From contig NZ_JAUSST010000004.1 in assembly GCF_030812415.1 (NCBI RefSeq), positions 496,001 to 560,000 on the forward strand: 64,000 nt of DNA, in the 5' to 3' direction. The stretch comes from Paenibacillus harenae (GTDB lineage: Bacteria > Bacillota > Bacilli > Paenibacillales > Paenibacillaceae). A model generated the notes under the pieces. The model ran no database searches. It saw only the letters and a program-made list of their open reading frames with translations, and was not told the origin of the DNA. The translations under genes were made by a program, and so were the position numbers. Of the stretch, positions 8,813 to 19,206 are shown in pieces. How positions within the stretch are numbered: position 1 is the first letter of the stretch; each line of letters starts with the position of its first letter.

Positions 8813-10174
8813 TTGGGTGACCCTTTACCGCTCGGATTGTCGTTAGCGCTTATTGTCGTTTTGGTATTCATGAACGGTTTTTTTGTCGCTGCCGAATTTG
8901 CGATGGTGAAGGTCCGGGGAAGCCGCATCGACGCGCTCATCTCCGAAGGACATTCGCGCGCGAAGCTGGCATCCCGCATAACGGGCAATTTGGATGCGTA
9001 TCTATCGGCTTGCCAGCTTGGCATTACGCTTGCTTCGCTGGGGCTTGGATGGATCGGCGAGCCGGCCGTGGCGAGCTTGCTTGAGCCTTGGTTTGCCCGT
9101 ATCGGCTTTCGGAACGATGTGTTCATCCATACGATTTCGTTCATTATCGCATTCAGCTTCATCACGGTGCTTCATATCGTGCTCGGCGAGCTGGCCCCTA
9201 AGACGATCGCCATCCGGAAGTCCGAGACGGTTACGCTGCTGACGGCGACGCCGCTCGTTTTTTTTCACAAGCTGATGTATCCCTTAATATGGCTGTTGAA
9301 CGGCACGGCTAATCAATTGCTTAAAGCGGTCGGCATCGAGCCGGCAACGGAAAAGGACGCGGCGCACACGGAAGAAGAAATACGTATTCTCATGAAGGAA
9401 AGCCACAAAAACGGGCTCATCGACAATACGGAGCTGACGCTTGTTGATAATATATTCGATTTTACGGAAACGAACGCGCGCGAGATTATGATCCCCCGCA
9501 CCGAAATGATCTGCCTGAACACGGCATTGACGATAGAAGACAATAAACGGATCGCGCTGGAGCAGATGCTGACGCGTTACCCGGTGTGCGAGAACGATAA
9601 GGACAATATTATCGGTTTCATTCACATTAAGGATCTACTGAAAGACACGGCGCATAGCATTAGCGACATTGCACAGATTACGCGGCCGATTACGTCCGTG
9701 CCGGAGTCGATGCAGATCAGCACGCTGCTTAAGCTTATGCAGAAGAGAAAGACGCAGATCGCGATATTGATCGACGAATACGGCGGTACGTCGGGGCTTG
9801 TGACCCTGGAAGACATTATGGAGGAGATCGTCGGCGAAATTCAGGATGAATTCGACGAGGAGCGGGCCGATATTGAGAGGAAGGACGACGCCACTTATTC
9901 GATTAACGGGCTGATGCTGATTGAGGCGGTCAACAGCTACTTCGGACTCGATATTGAAACCGATGATTTCGATACGATCGGGGGATGGATCTATTCGCAA
10001 ATCGATATTCCGCCGAAAAGAGATCAGCGCGTCACTTATCCCGGCGGCTACACCTTCATCATCGAGGAAACCGATCATTTGCGCGTCTCCCGCATCATCG
10101 TTCGCAAGGATGACGGGCACTCGGACGGGGGGGATAGCGGAAGTTCCAGCTCCAGCTCCAGCCAATTAGGCTAG
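8813..10174 (+). CDS. CNNM/CorC (HlyC) family membrane protein with CBS pair
   Basis: 453 aa. The N-terminal DUF21/CNNM membrane domain (residues 1-190) has four hydrophobic segments and the SACQLGITLASLGLGW and GELAPKTIAIRK signatures. A CBS pair covers about 205-330 (REIMIPRTEMICL, then DEYGGTSGLVTLEDIMEEIVGE), and a CorC_HlyC domain follows to about 435. The tail is serine-rich. Relatives act in magnesium or cobalt export and resistance; they are not true hemolysins. The start is a TTG with AGGA five bases upstream; an in-frame stop at 8792 rules out an earlier start. The substrate cannot be read from sequence. Confidence 0.88.
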   Translation: MGDPLPLGLSLALIVVLVFMNGFFVAAEFAMVKVRGSRIDALISEGHSRAKLASRITGNLDAYLSACQLGITLASLGLGWIGEPAVASLLEPWFARIGFRNDVFIHTISFIIAFSFITVLHIVLGELAPKTIAIRKSETVTLLTATPLVFFHKLMYPLIWLLNGTANQLLKAVGIEPATEKDAAHTEEEIRILMKESHKNGLIDNTELTLVDNIFDFTETNAREIMIPRTEMICLNTALTIEDNKRIALEQMLTRYPVCENDKDNIIGFIHIKDLLKDTAHSISDIAQITRPITSVPESMQISTLLKLMQKRKTQIAILIDEYGGTSGLVTLEDIMEEIVGEIQDEFDEERADIERKDDATYSINGLMLIEAVNSYFGLDIETDDFDTIGGWIYSQIDIPPKRDQRVTYPGGYTFIIEETDHLRVSRIIVRKDDGHSDGGDSGSSSSSSSQLG

Positions 10175-10176
10175 AA

Positions 10177-10235
10177 AAAACAAGGCTGCCTCCGAGGTCA
10201 TATTCGATGACCTTAAGAGACAGCCTTTGTTTTCT
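10177..10235 (+). terminator. Terminator after the CNNM gene
   Basis: AAACAAGGCTG pairs with CAGCCTTTGTTTT across a long stem that contains an inner GGTCAT/ATGACC hairpin. A T-rich end follows. Confidence 0.75.
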
Positions 10236-10256
10236 GTTAATGCGGGCGGATGGTTA

Positions 10257-10394
10257 GCTATAATGGATTTTTGCATCAACTTCGCTCATGAAAGGGCTTC
10301 TTGAAGCGTTTCACGGTAAAGTTAATGCATATATCCAACACAGGTTTGGATAGCGGTGCAACGGGTCGAAGTTACTGCAACTATCCAACATAGG
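10257..10394. repeat. 51-bp repeat family, locus A (one forward, two inverted units)
   Basis: The core, read on the unit strand, is CCTATGTTGGATA-N-TTGCA-N-TAACTT. Inverted copies end at 10394 and 10344, 50 bp apart. A forward, more diverged copy starts at 10257 (CTATAATGGATTTTTGCATC). The copies fill the space between the CNNM terminator and the end of mnmA. The same unit is found at 31993-32072 and 40518-40706. Confidence 0.75.
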
Positions 10395-10403
10395 AGGGGG
10401 TGC

Positions 10404-11582
<1,179 letters not shown>

Positions 11583-11602
11583 TCACGTCTATTGTATCAT
11601 AC

Positions 11603-11641
11603 GTGCAAAAGTTTTTCATGAAGATGACAACCTTTTTGCAC
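11603..11641. promoter_or_regulatory. Inverted repeat in the mnmA/cymR divergent promoter
   Basis: GTGCAAAAG (11603-11611) and CTTTTTGCAC (11632-11641) form an inverted repeat with a 20-bp spacer between two divergent genes. It could be an operator, for example for CymR. No experimentally known CymR consensus could be matched with confidence. Confidence 0.35.
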
Positions 11642-11759
11642 ATGTCCAGCAGGGGATATGTTAACATAGAAGTGATATGGGAATACAGTGGATTAAAGGG
11701 CAATAAGAACAACGATGAATGCAACATCCAAATATAATCGATTAAAAGGGGTGCCTACT

Positions 11760-12179
11760 TTGAAAATTTCAACGAAGGGCCGTTACGGCTTAACCATTAT
11801 GATGGAGCTCGCAGCTAAGTTCGGCGAAGGGCCGATCTCGCTGAAAAGCATCGCGGAACGCAATCATTTATCCGAGCACTACTTGGAGCAGCTTGTCGCT
11901 CCGCTTCGCAATGCAGGGCTCGTTAAAAGTATTCGCGGCGCATACGGCGGTTATATTCTATCGAAGGATCCGGAACAGATTACGTCCGGAGACATTATTC
12001 GTATTCTCGAAGGACCGATATCGCCGGTTGACTTCACGGAAGAGGACGACCCGGCTAAGCGCGATTTATGGCTTCGCATTCGCGACAGCATCGCAGAGGT
12101 GCTCGATTCAACGACGCTTGCCGATATGATCTCGTTCCAGGATGCCGGCGAAGCGGACAGCTACATGTTCTATATCTAA
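11760..12179 (+). CDS. cymR: Rrf2-family transcriptional regulator CymR
   Basis: 139 aa, almost the same length as B. subtilis CymR, the master repressor of cysteine metabolism. It opens with KISTKGRYGLTIMMELA, followed by the winged helix-turn-helix (SLKSIAERNHLSEHYLEQL) and the wing (RGAYGGYILSK). No three-cysteine Fe-S cluster motif of IscR is present, which favours CymR. The TTG at 11760 follows AAAGGGGTG; an ATG 15 codons upstream lacks a good site and would add residues absent from the family. The desulfurase gene starts 17 bp downstream. Confidence 0.88.
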   Translation: MKISTKGRYGLTIMMELAAKFGEGPISLKSIAERNHLSEHYLEQLVAPLRNAGLVKSIRGAYGGYILSKDPEQITSGDIIRILEGPISPVDFTEEDDPAKRDLWLRIRDSIAEVLDSTTLADMISFQDAGEADSYMFYI

Positions 12180-12196
12180 GTAAGGATGAGACGGCC

Positions 12197-13357
12197 ATGA
12201 TGAATCGATATTACTTTGACCATGCGGCGACGACGCCGATGCATCCCGAGGTTGCGAAGACGATGCTCGAGGTGATGCAAGGACCGGGAGGCAATCCTTC
12301 CAGCATGCACGCGTTCGGAAGAGCAGCGAAGCAGCGGGTGAACCGCGCTCGCGATCTCATCGCGGCGGCGATCGGCTGCCGTCCCGCAGAGCTGCTGTTC
12401 ACCTCCGGCGGAACGGAGAGCGACAATGCGGCGTTAATCGGGGCGGCGCGAGCCATGCGACGGCTCGGCAAGAACCATATTCTGACGTCGGCAACCGAGC
12501 ATCACGCCGTCCTTCACACTTGCGAGTGGCTTAGCAAAACGGAGGGCTTCTCCGTGACATACCTTTCCGTTGATCAGGAAGGACGCATCGCGCCGGAAGC
12601 GGTTGCGGCGGCAATGACACCGGAGACGGGGCTCGTCAGTATCATGCATGGCAACAATGAAGTCGGAACGATACAGCCGATCGAAGAGATTGGCCGGATC
12701 GCAAGAGCGGGCGGAGCCTTGCTCCATGTCGACGCCGTACAAACCTTAGGCAGCGTGCCTTATCGCTTGAACGAGCTGCCGGTCGATCTCATGAGCTTCT
12801 CTGCTCATAAGATCAATGGCCCTCAAGGGGTAGGCGCCTTATATATAGCGAATGGCACGCCATATGAACCGATCCAGCATGGCGGCTCGCAGGAACGCAA
12901 GCGCCGGGCAGGCACGGAAAACGTGCCCGGCATTGTCGGTTTTTCCGCCGCTGTTGACATTTGTGTGAACGAACGCGAGAAGAAGCAACCTTTTATGGAC
13001 AAGCTTCGTAATAGATGGGTAGAACTGCTTAGAAACGCTTTGCCGGACATATCAATCGTCGTGAACGGGAGCGAGGAGCATACCCTGCCTCATATCGTTA
13101 ATATTAGCTTTGTCGGTATCGATACCGAGACGATGCTTATGAATCTCGATCTGGAAGGCATTGCCGCGTCAAGCGGATCGGCATGCACCTCGGGCGCACT
13201 GGAGCGATCCCATGTGCTAAGAGCGATGGACATACCGCAGGAGCGGCTTCTGTCGGCGGTAAGATTTAGCTTCGGTTTGGGGAATACTATGGAGGAATTA
13301 GAAGAAGCCTCACACAAAATTGCGACAATCGTGCGGCGTATTCGTAATAACCACTAG
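12197..13357 (+). CDS. Cysteine desulfurase (IscS/NifS family, YrvO-like)
   Basis: 386 aa, PLP-dependent; removes sulfur from cysteine and passes it on as persulfide. It opens with YFDHAATTPMHPEV. TSGGTESDN binds the cofactor phosphate, ATEHHAVL has the conserved His pair, Lys205 in SAHKINGPQG forms the Schiff base, and Cys330 in SGSACTSG carries the persulfide. AAGGATGAG lies upstream of the chosen ATG. Its place behind cymR and next to mnmA points to the MnmA-dedicated desulfurase YrvO rather than SufS. Confidence 0.92.
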   Translation: MMNRYYFDHAATTPMHPEVAKTMLEVMQGPGGNPSSMHAFGRAAKQRVNRARDLIAAAIGCRPAELLFTSGGTESDNAALIGAARAMRRLGKNHILTSATEHHAVLHTCEWLSKTEGFSVTYLSVDQEGRIAPEAVAAAMTPETGLVSIMHGNNEVGTIQPIEEIGRIARAGGALLHVDAVQTLGSVPYRLNELPVDLMSFSAHKINGPQGVGALYIANGTPYEPIQHGGSQERKRRAGTENVPGIVGFSAAVDICVNEREKKQPFMDKLRNRWVELLRNALPDISIVVNGSEEHTLPHIVNISFVGIDTETMLMNLDLEGIAASSGSACTSGALERSHVLRAMDIPQERLLSAVRFSFGLGNTMEELEEASHKIATIVRRIRNNH

Positions 13358-13375
13358 GAGGCCTCGAATCAAGGC

Positions 13376-13912
13376 GTGATTAAACTTCAACGGCTTATTG
13401 GACTTCCCGTTATCGTTATTCATTCGGGTAAGCTGGTTGGAACGGTTAAGGATGCTTACTTCGACGAGCATTGGCAGCTTCAAGGGCTTGTATTGGAGAG
13501 TCCGAGATGGTTCGCCACATCGCTCAAGATCGTTCGCTGGCCTGACGTGCTGACATGCGGCGAGGATACAGTTATTATTAGCAGCGAGGGCGCGGTAGCG
13601 AGGCTCAAGCCGAAGGAAGTGCTTCGATCCTTTTATACCGGGATCGTCAAGCTGAAGGATTTGCCCGTCGTAACGGTGCAAGGGATTCAACTTGGCCGCG
13701 TATCGGATGTTTATTTTTATCCGTTTCAGGGTACACAAATAGTAGGCTACGAGCTTACGGACGGTTTTGTTTCGGATCTGATGGAAGGGCGTAAATGGCT
13801 GAAGGCGCCGAGTGATCCAGATACCGTATTACTCGGGGAAGACGCGATTATCGTTCCTGCTGTCAGTGAAGCGGAATTGGAGCCTGTCGCAGCTTCCAAT
13901 TTCAAAGGATAG
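13376..13912 (+). CDS. PRC-barrel domain protein (YrrD-like)
   Basis: 178 aa with two PRC-barrel-like halves. The first begins QRLIGLPVIVIHSGKLVGTV; the second begins KLKDLPVVTVQGIQLGRV near residue 90 and ends before LLGEDAIIV. No signal peptide or membrane segment is seen. Function is unknown. The place between the desulfurase and the YrrI permease matches B. subtilis yrrD, but yrrB (TPR) and recD2 that normally lie between are absent. The start is GTG, 18 bp behind the desulfurase stop, which ends in an AGGAGG context. Confidence 0.7.
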   Translation: MIKLQRLIGLPVIVIHSGKLVGTVKDAYFDEHWQLQGLVLESPRWFATSLKIVRWPDVLTCGEDTVIISSEGAVARLKPKEVLRSFYTGIVKLKDLPVVTVQGIQLGRVSDVYFYPFQGTQIVGYELTDGFVSDLMEGRKWLKAPSDPDTVLLGEDAIIVPAVSEAELEPVAASNFKG

Positions 13913-13925
13913 GGAGAAATGTAAG

Positions 13926-14129
13926 ATGATGAGATGTCCGAATTGCAATTCCAAAGATATAGGCAAGATCGGTTCCCACCAGTTCTACTGTTGGGGCTGC
14001 TTTATTGAACTGACGGTTAACGGCGACAAAATGTCGGTTTACCAAGTGGAAGAGGACGGTACGTTAAGTTCGCTTGACGATCTGTTCTTCGAAGATGAAA
14101 TTGCGGAGTCGCAGGTCCAGATTAATTGA
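13926..14129 (+). CDS. Small zinc-ribbon protein
   Basis: 67 aa. The N-terminus reads MMRCPNCNSKDIG and then FYCWGCFIEL, giving two CxxC knuckles about 15 residues apart, a classic zinc ribbon. The acidic C-terminal half (VEEDGTLSSLDDLFFEDE) has no recognised fold. GGGAG lies 8-10 bp before the ATG. It follows the PRC-barrel gene by 13 bp and is followed by a terminator, so the two probably form the end of the cymR transcript. Function unknown. Confidence 0.75.
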   Translation: MMRCPNCNSKDIGKIGSHQFYCWGCFIELTVNGDKMSVYQVEEDGTLSSLDDLFFEDEIAESQVQIN

Positions 14130-14162
14130 TCGGCCTGTGCCATACGATATGAACGTCAAAGA

Positions 14163-14192
14163 GCGGCCCTATCCGGGGCCGCCTTTTTTTTT
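14163..14192 (+). terminator. Terminator after the zinc-ribbon gene
   Basis: GCGGCCC (14163-14169) pairs with GGGCCGC (14176-14182), followed by C and nine T residues. Confidence 0.85.
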
Positions 14193-14288
14193 GCCGTCCA
14201 AGGATGATTTGCACCGCTTGTACATATACTTTACCAGATCCGGCATGAACGCTCGGAAGCGTTAGAAGATCGTACGGGGGTGTGGACG

Positions 14289-15359
14289 GTGGAGCGTTTC
14301 ACGAACAGCCGTCTGTTTGTCTGGCTGGTTTATCTCATATTGGGCTTGATCGCAATCTATCTGCTGTTGCTCATTAAGCCGTTGCTGTTGAACGTATATG
14401 TGTTTCTGAGAGCGGTGTTAGCCCCTTTTATTATCGCCATGATTATATCGTATGTGCTTAACCCGATCGTCTCGATGCTGCATGAGCGCAAAGTGCCGCG
14501 GACGATCGCCGTGCTTTTGATTTATGCGGTGTTCTGCGCCGCTATTACGGTACTGCTTGTCAATCTGATTCCGATGTTCATCGAACAGGTGCAGGAGTTC
14601 AACCGTCATGTGCCCGAATTATCGATGCGCGCGCAAAATATCGTGTCGGACATCAACAACACATCCTTCCTGCCGGAGAGTTTCCGCGGAGGCATCAACA
14701 AGTCGCTTCTGCAGATGGAGAAGAAGGTGTCGGAGAGCTTGCTTAGCTTCATCAACAATATCGGCTCGATGCTGAACGCCGTTTTCATCGCTTTCATTAT
14801 CCCATTCCTCGCCTTCTATATATTGAAGGATTTCGACGTGTTCGAGAGGACGGTCATTACTTACGTGCCGAAATCGCATCGCAAAAACACGGTCAGGTTG
14901 CTCAAGGACATCGATTCGGCGCTTGGCAGCTACATTCGAGGGCAGTTTCTCGTATGCCTGATCGTCGGCGTGTTGGCTTATCTCGGTTATCTCTTTATCG
15001 GGATGCCTTACGCGCTTCTCCTTGCAAGCATCGTGGCGATTACGAACGTCATCCCGTATATGGGTCCATTCTTCGGCGCTGCGCCCGCGCTCTTAATCGC
15101 TTCAACCGTGTCTTTTAAAATGGTGCTGCTCGTCGCCATCGTAAATACGGCTTGCCAAATTCTCGAAGGCAACGTGATCTCGCCGCAGGTCGTCGGCAGA
15201 ACGCTTCATTTGCATCCGCTGCTCATCATATTCGCCTTGCTTGTCGGGGGAGAGATAGCGGGCATCGTCGGCATGATACTGGCCGTACCGATTTTCGCCG
15301 CATGCAAGGTCATTGTGCAGCACATATTCGCTTACTACGTGCGAAGAAAGATCATTTGA
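14289..15359 (+). CDS. AI-2E family transporter (YrrI-like)
   Basis: About 356 aa with seven or eight membrane helices and the family's arrangement: two N-terminal helices, a loop with coiled character (EQVQEFNRHVPELSMRAQN), then helices carrying PYMGPFFGAAP and the C-terminal GGEIAGIVGMILAVP motif. Members include TqsA-like exporters and Na+/H+ antiporters, so the substrate is open. Order before alaS matches B. subtilis yrrI. GTGs occur at 14280 and 14289; GGGGGTG at 14276-14282 fits 14289. The stop codon overlaps the -35 box of the alaS promoter. Confidence 0.85.
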   Translation: MERFTNSRLFVWLVYLILGLIAIYLLLLIKPLLLNVYVFLRAVLAPFIIAMIISYVLNPIVSMLHERKVPRTIAVLLIYAVFCAAITVLLVNLIPMFIEQVQEFNRHVPELSMRAQNIVSDINNTSFLPESFRGGINKSLLQMEKKVSESLLSFINNIGSMLNAVFIAFIIPFLAFYILKDFDVFERTVITYVPKSHRKNTVRLLKDIDSALGSYIRGQFLVCLIVGVLAYLGYLFIGMPYALLLASIVAITNVIPYMGPFFGAAPALLIASTVSFKMVLLVAIVNTACQILEGNVISPQVVGRTLHLHPLLIIFALLVGGEIAGIVGMILAVPIFAACKVIVQHIFAYYVRRKII

Positions 15360-15384
15360 CAGCCGCTGACGGCGTAGCTATAAT
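15356..15384 (+). promoter_or_regulatory. Full-consensus sigma-A promoter of alaS
   Basis: TTGACA (15356-15361), 17 bp, TATAAT (15379-15384): a perfect match in both hexamers and in spacing. The -35 box overlaps the last codons of the YrrI gene. The transcript would start near 15391, at the head of the Ala T-box. Confidence 0.9.
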
Positions 15385-15390
15385 TTGATA

Positions 15391-15680
15391 CTAGAATAGT
15401 GTTATATTAGGAAAGCTTTGATGAAATGAAGTAAGCCATTGCCCGTTAGCCAGAGAGAAAGCCTCTTCGCTGCCTGTCCTTGCGACGGAAGCCAGCGTCG
15501 GTTGAGAAGGCTTGATGACGAAGAGTGGCCGAAAGCTGATTTCGGAGCGCGAACGAACTTCGCCGGTTGGACCCGTTACCGTCTGCTAAGGCGATTGCTT
15601 GTGCGTGGAAGTTCGGCGCGGCAATAACCAGGGTGGTACCGCGAATACATTCGTCCCTGTCTTTGACAGGGGCGTTTTTT
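15391..15680 (+). promoter_or_regulatory. T-box leader of alaS (Ala specifier)
   Basis: AGTA is at 15430-15433, AGAGAG at 15453-15458, the specifier loop holds GCT (15535-15537, Ala) flanked by the helix GAAA/TTTC (15424-15427 with 15540-15543), and the T-box AGGGTGGTACCGCG is at 15630-15643. The leader ends in an intrinsic terminator. Uncharged tRNA-Ala should favour read-through into alaS. Confidence 0.92.
15652..15680 (+). terminator. T-box attenuator terminator (alaS leader)
   Basis: CGTCCCTGTC (15652-15661) pairs with GACAGGGGCG (15665-15674) and is followed by six T residues. Confidence 0.85.
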
Positions 15681-15716
15681 GTTTGTTTTTCCCACAATAG
15701 AGGAGGCGTACTTATT

Positions 15717-18350
15717 ATGAAAGCTAGTGAAATACGTGCCAAATGGCTTGCTTTCTTCGAAAGCAAAGGCCATAAAATCGAACCGAGCGCATCGCTCGTG
15801 CCGCACAACGATCCGTCGCTGCTGTGGATCAATGCGGGCATGGCGCCGCTTAAGCCTTACTTCGACGGCCGCGTCGTGCCGGAGAACCCGCGCATTACGA
15901 ACTCGCAAAAGTGCATCCGCACGAACGACATCGAGAATGTCGGCAAGACGCGCCGCCACCATACGTTCTTCGAAATGCTCGGCAATTTCTCCATTGGGGA
16001 CTACTTCAAGGAGGATGCGATTACATGGGGCTGGGAGTTCCTGACAAGCCCGCAATGGATCGGCTTCGATCCTGAGCGTCTGTCCGTAACGGTCTATCCG
16101 GAGGATGAAGAAGCATTCGCCCTGTGGAACAAGAAAATCGGCCTGCCCGAGGAACGCATCTACAAGCTGGACGAAAACTTCTGGGATATCGGCGAAGGCC
16201 CTTGCGGACCCTGTACCGAAATTTTCTACGACCGCGGCGACAAATACGGGGATCTGTCCGATCCGGAATGCTGGCCGGGCGGAGAGAACGAGCGCTTCCT
16301 CGAAGTATGGAACATCGTATTCTCGGAATTCAACCATAACAAGGACGGCAGCTACACGCCGCTTCCGAATAAGAACATCGATACGGGCGCTGGTCTTGAG
16401 CGGTTTTCTTCGATTCTTCAAGACGTGGATTCGAACTTCGATACCGACTTGTTCATGCCGATCATCGACCGCACCTGTTCCCTTGCGAATGTTGCGTATC
16501 ATGTCAACGAAGACCACGACGTTGCGCTTAAAGTGATTGCCGACCATATCCGTACGGTTGTATTCGCGGTAGGCGACGGCGTTATGCCGTCGAACGAAGG
16601 ACGCGGCTACATTATCCGCCGCTTGCTGCGGCGCGCTGTGCGTTACGGTAAGACCATCGGCATCGACCGTCCGTTCCTCCATGGACTCACCGGAACCGTA
16701 GGCGAGGTCATGGGCGTTTACTATCCCGAGGTGGTAGATAAGCGCGATTTCATCGAGCGCGTCATCCGCACGGAGGAAGAACGTTTCCACGAGACGCTTT
16801 CCGAAGGTCTGGCCATGCTGGCCGAGCTTGTGTCTTCGGCGACGAAAGCAGGAAGCAAAGAGATTAGCGGCGACGATGCGTTCCGCTTGTACGATACGTA
16901 CGGTTTCCCGTTCGACTTGACGGAAGATTTCGCGGCGGAGAACGGCATGACGGTTGACCGCCCCGGCTTCGACGAGGCAATGGAGCAGCAGCGCGAGCGC
17001 GGCCGCGGCGGCCGTCGCGAGACGGGCAGCATGAAGGTGCAAGGCGGCCCGCTATCCGATTTCACGGTTAAAAGCGAATTTGTTGGCTATAATGAACTGG
17101 TAACAGAGTCCCGGATAACGGCTATCGTGTCCGGGGACGAAATGGCTGATGCGGCCGGCGAAGGCAGCCAGGTGCTCGTTATTCTTGACCGTACTCCTTT
17201 CTACGCGGAGAGCGGCGGACAGATCGGCGACCGAGGAACGTTATCGGGGAATGGCTTCACTCTTCAAGTAGAGAATGTAACGAAAGCGCCTCACGGACAA
17301 ACCGTCCATCATGCGGTTGTGGCGTCCGGAACGGTTCGCACGGGAGAAACGGCGCTGGCTGTCGTCGCAAAGCAGATCCGCGAGGATATCATCAAAAATC
17401 ATACGGCAACGCATTTGCTGCACAAAGCGCTTAAGGAAGTGCTTGGCGATCACGTTAACCAAGCAGGATCGCTTGTCGAAGCAGAGCGTCTGCGTTTCGA
17501 CTTCTCTCACTTCGGCAGCATTACGGCAGAGGAACTGGTCGATATCGAGCGCCGCGTAAACGAGCAGATTTGGCTCAGCACGGCCGTTACGATCGAGAAC
17601 AAATCGCTTGACGAAGCGAAAGCGATGGGAGCGATGGCGCTCTTCGGCGAGAAGTACGGCGACGTCGTGCGCGTCGTTCAAGTCGGAAGCTACAGCCTTG
17701 AGCTATGCGGCGGCTGCCATGTCACGAATACGTCGCAGATCGGACTGTTCAAGCTGCTGGGCGAGAGCGGAATCGGCTCCGGCGTCCGTCGGATCGAAGC
17801 GGTTACCGGCAAGCATGCGTACAACTACTTGGAAGGCCAGCTCGATCTGCTCAAGCAGTCGGGGGCGCTGCTCAAGTCGAATACGGCGGACGTGCCTAAG
17901 CGCATCGAGTCGCTGTTCGGCCAAGTGAAGGAGTTGTCGCGCGAGAACGAGTCGCTGCAGGCTAAGCTTAGCCGCATTGAAGCTGGTTCGCTTGAATCGC
18001 AAGCGAAGATCGTAAATGGCATCGCGGTGCTCAGCGCCAAAGTGAACGCGCCATCGATGGATGCGCTGCGCGGTATCGTTGACGAACTGAAAGCCAAGCT
18101 GCCATCGAGCGTTATCGTGCTGGGAGCGGTCCAGGACGACAAGGTGAACCTGGCGGCTGCCGTCTCCGCGGATCTCGTGAAGAAGGGCTTCCACGCAGGC
18201 AAGATCGTGAAGGAGGCGGCCGTCCATTGCGGCGGCAGCGGCGGAGGACGTCCGGATATGGCCCAAGCAGGCGGCAAAGACGCATCCAAGCTGGATGAAG
18301 CGTTGAAACTTGCGGAAGAACTAGTTGTAAACGCGGCAAATGTGATATGA
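15717..18350 (+). CDS. alaS: Alanine--tRNA ligase
   Basis: 877 aa, the normal full length. It starts [20 protein letters not shown] at an ATG behind GGAGG; the frame is open further upstream through the leader but without a ribosome site. The class II catalytic core occupies residues 1-245 ([20 protein letters not shown]). The editing domain has the zinc ligands HTATH near 562 and CGGCH near 664. A coiled coil (about 720-765) leads into the C-Ala domain, which ends with [11 protein letters not shown]. Control is by the Ala T-box. Confidence 0.97.
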   Translation: MKASEIRAKWLAFFESKGHKIEPSASLVPHNDPSLLWINAGMAPLKPYFDGRVVPENPRITNSQKCIRTNDIENVGKTRRHHTFFEMLGNFSIGDYFKEDAITWGWEFLTSPQWIGFDPERLSVTVYPEDEEAFALWNKKIGLPEERIYKLDENFWDIGEGPCGPCTEIFYDRGDKYGDLSDPECWPGGENERFLEVWNIVFSEFNHNKDGSYTPLPNKNIDTGAGLERFSSILQDVDSNFDTDLFMPIIDRTCSLANVAYHVNEDHDVALKVIADHIRTVVFAVGDGVMPSNEGRGYIIRRLLRRAVRYGKTIGIDRPFLHGLTGTVGEVMGVYYPEVVDKRDFIERVIRTEEERFHETLSEGLAMLAELVSSATKAGSKEISGDDAFRLYDTYGFPFDLTEDFAAENGMTVDRPGFDEAMEQQRERGRGGRRETGSMKVQGGPLSDFTVKSEFVGYNELVTESRITAIVSGDEMADAAGEGSQVLVILDRTPFYAESGGQIGDRGTLSGNGFTLQVENVTKAPHGQTVHHAVVASGTVRTGETALAVVAKQIREDIIKNHTATHLLHKALKEVLGDHVNQAGSLVEAERLRFDFSHFGSITAEELVDIERRVNEQIWLSTAVTIENKSLDEAKAMGAMALFGEKYGDVVRVVQVGSYSLELCGGCHVTNTSQIGLFKLLGESGIGSGVRRIEAVTGKHAYNYLEGQLDLLKQSGALLKSNTADVPKRIESLFGQVKELSRENESLQAKLSRIEAGSLESQAKIVNGIAVLSAKVNAPSMDALRGIVDELKAKLPSSVIVLGAVQDDKVNLAAAVSADLVKKGFHAGKIVKEAAVHCGGSGGGRPDMAQAGGKDASKLDEALKLAEELVVNAANVI

Positions 18351-18373
18351 TAGGTATGTATATTTAGCCGAAT

Positions 18374-18413
18374 AAGGGGGCAAAAGCAAGGTAACGAGCT
18401 TTTATGCCTCCTT
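18374..18413 (+). other. Stem-loop ahead of the IreB-like gene
   Basis: AAGGGGGCAAAAGC (18374-18387) pairs with GCTTTTATGCCTCCTT (18398-18413) with one small bulge. No T tract follows, so it is not a normal terminator. It lies between alaS and the next gene and could be a processing or partial attenuation site. Confidence 0.4.
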
Positions 18414-18455
18414 GGGCGCTTGTGAAATGCAGTTTTGGAAAGCGAGGTGCTGGCG

Positions 18456-18719
18456 ATGAGTTCAATGGACCAAACGATGAAGTTTAACGTGAAAGCAGAG
18501 GGAGTCGAATCTTCTTCTGGAGACATCTTGCTTGCAGTTCACGAAGCGCTTCTAGAGAAGGAATACAACCCGATCAACCAAATCGTTGGGTATTTGTTGT
18601 CCGGAGATCCTGCGTATATTCCGCGGCACAACAACGCCAGAAGTTTAATCCGCAAGAAGGAACGCGATGAACTGATTGAAGAGCTTGTCCGCTTCTACTT
18701 GAATTCAAAGAAATCATAG
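18456..18719 (+). CDS. IreB family regulatory phosphoprotein (YrzL, UPF0297)
   Basis: 87 aa, the usual length. [10 protein letters not shown] opens the protein; the [20 protein letters not shown] and [18 protein letters not shown] signatures follow. In Enterococcus, IreB is phosphorylated by the PASTA kinase IreK and affects cephalosporin tolerance; the role here is inferred from the family. The ATG at 18456 is chosen because GAGGTG precedes it by about 8 bp. It is the first of the yrzL-ruvX-DUF1292 cluster. Confidence 0.9.
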   Translation: MSSMDQTMKFNVKAEGVESSSGDILLAVHEALLEKEYNPINQIVGYLLSGDPAYIPRHNNARSLIRKKERDELIEELVRFYLNSKKS

Positions 18720-18781
18720 GTCTCGCGCTTGAACTTGAACCATAAGAAACAATACGATTACGCTTAGGAGCAGGGCAAGAG

Positions 18782-19198
18782 ATGAGATTGATGGGATTGG
18801 ATTACGGAGATCGGAACATCGGCGTCGCCATAAGCGATGCGTTCGGTTGGACGGCGCAAGGAACGGGCGTCATCGAGCGCAGGCGGGACGGGGGAGAATT
18901 CGACCGCATTGCCGAGCTGGCGAAGGAGCATGAGGTTAGTCAAATCGTTGTCGGTCTGCCGAAGAACATGAACGGCACGATCGGACCGCGTGGCGAAATT
19001 TGCATCGCATTTGCAGATCAGATCCAGCAGAAACTAAACATACCAGTTCACCTTTGGGATGAACGGCTGACGACGGTAGCGGCCGAAAGGATGCTTATCG
19101 AAGCTGATGTCAGCCGGAAGAAGCGCAAGCTAGTCGTGGACAAAATGGCGGCGACGCTTATTTTGCAAAATTATCTCGATTCTAAAACGAAAAGGTGA
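18782..19198 (+). CDS. ruvX: Holliday junction resolvase-like protein RuvX (YqgF/YrrK)
   Basis: 138 aa with an RNase H-like fold. The first acidic residue is Asp7 in [26 protein letters not shown] forms the central strand and loop, and WDERLTT and the [14 protein letters not shown] segment supply the remaining conserved acidic positions. The family acts in 16S pre-rRNA 5' maturation and may resolve junctions. Stop codon and the ribosome site of the next gene overlap (AGGTGAGGG), so translation is likely coupled. Confidence 0.95.
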   Translation: MRLMGLDYGDRNIGVAISDAFGWTAQGTGVIERRRDGGEFDRIAELAKEHEVSQIVVGLPKNMNGTIGPRGEICIAFADQIQQKLNIPVHLWDERLTTVAAERMLIEADVSRKKRKLVVDKMAATLILQNYLDSKTKR

Positions 19199-19206
19199 GG
19201 GTAACG

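Noticed and set aside
8787..8846. 19-codon leader peptide starting GTG before the CNNM gene
   Set aside because: The strong ribosome site lies more than 20 bp upstream, too far to serve this start; kept only as part of the leader finding.
15576..17042. 488-codon frame antisense to alaS
   Set aside because: A long shadow of a GC-rich conserved gene; it runs into the T-box leader and shows no domain.
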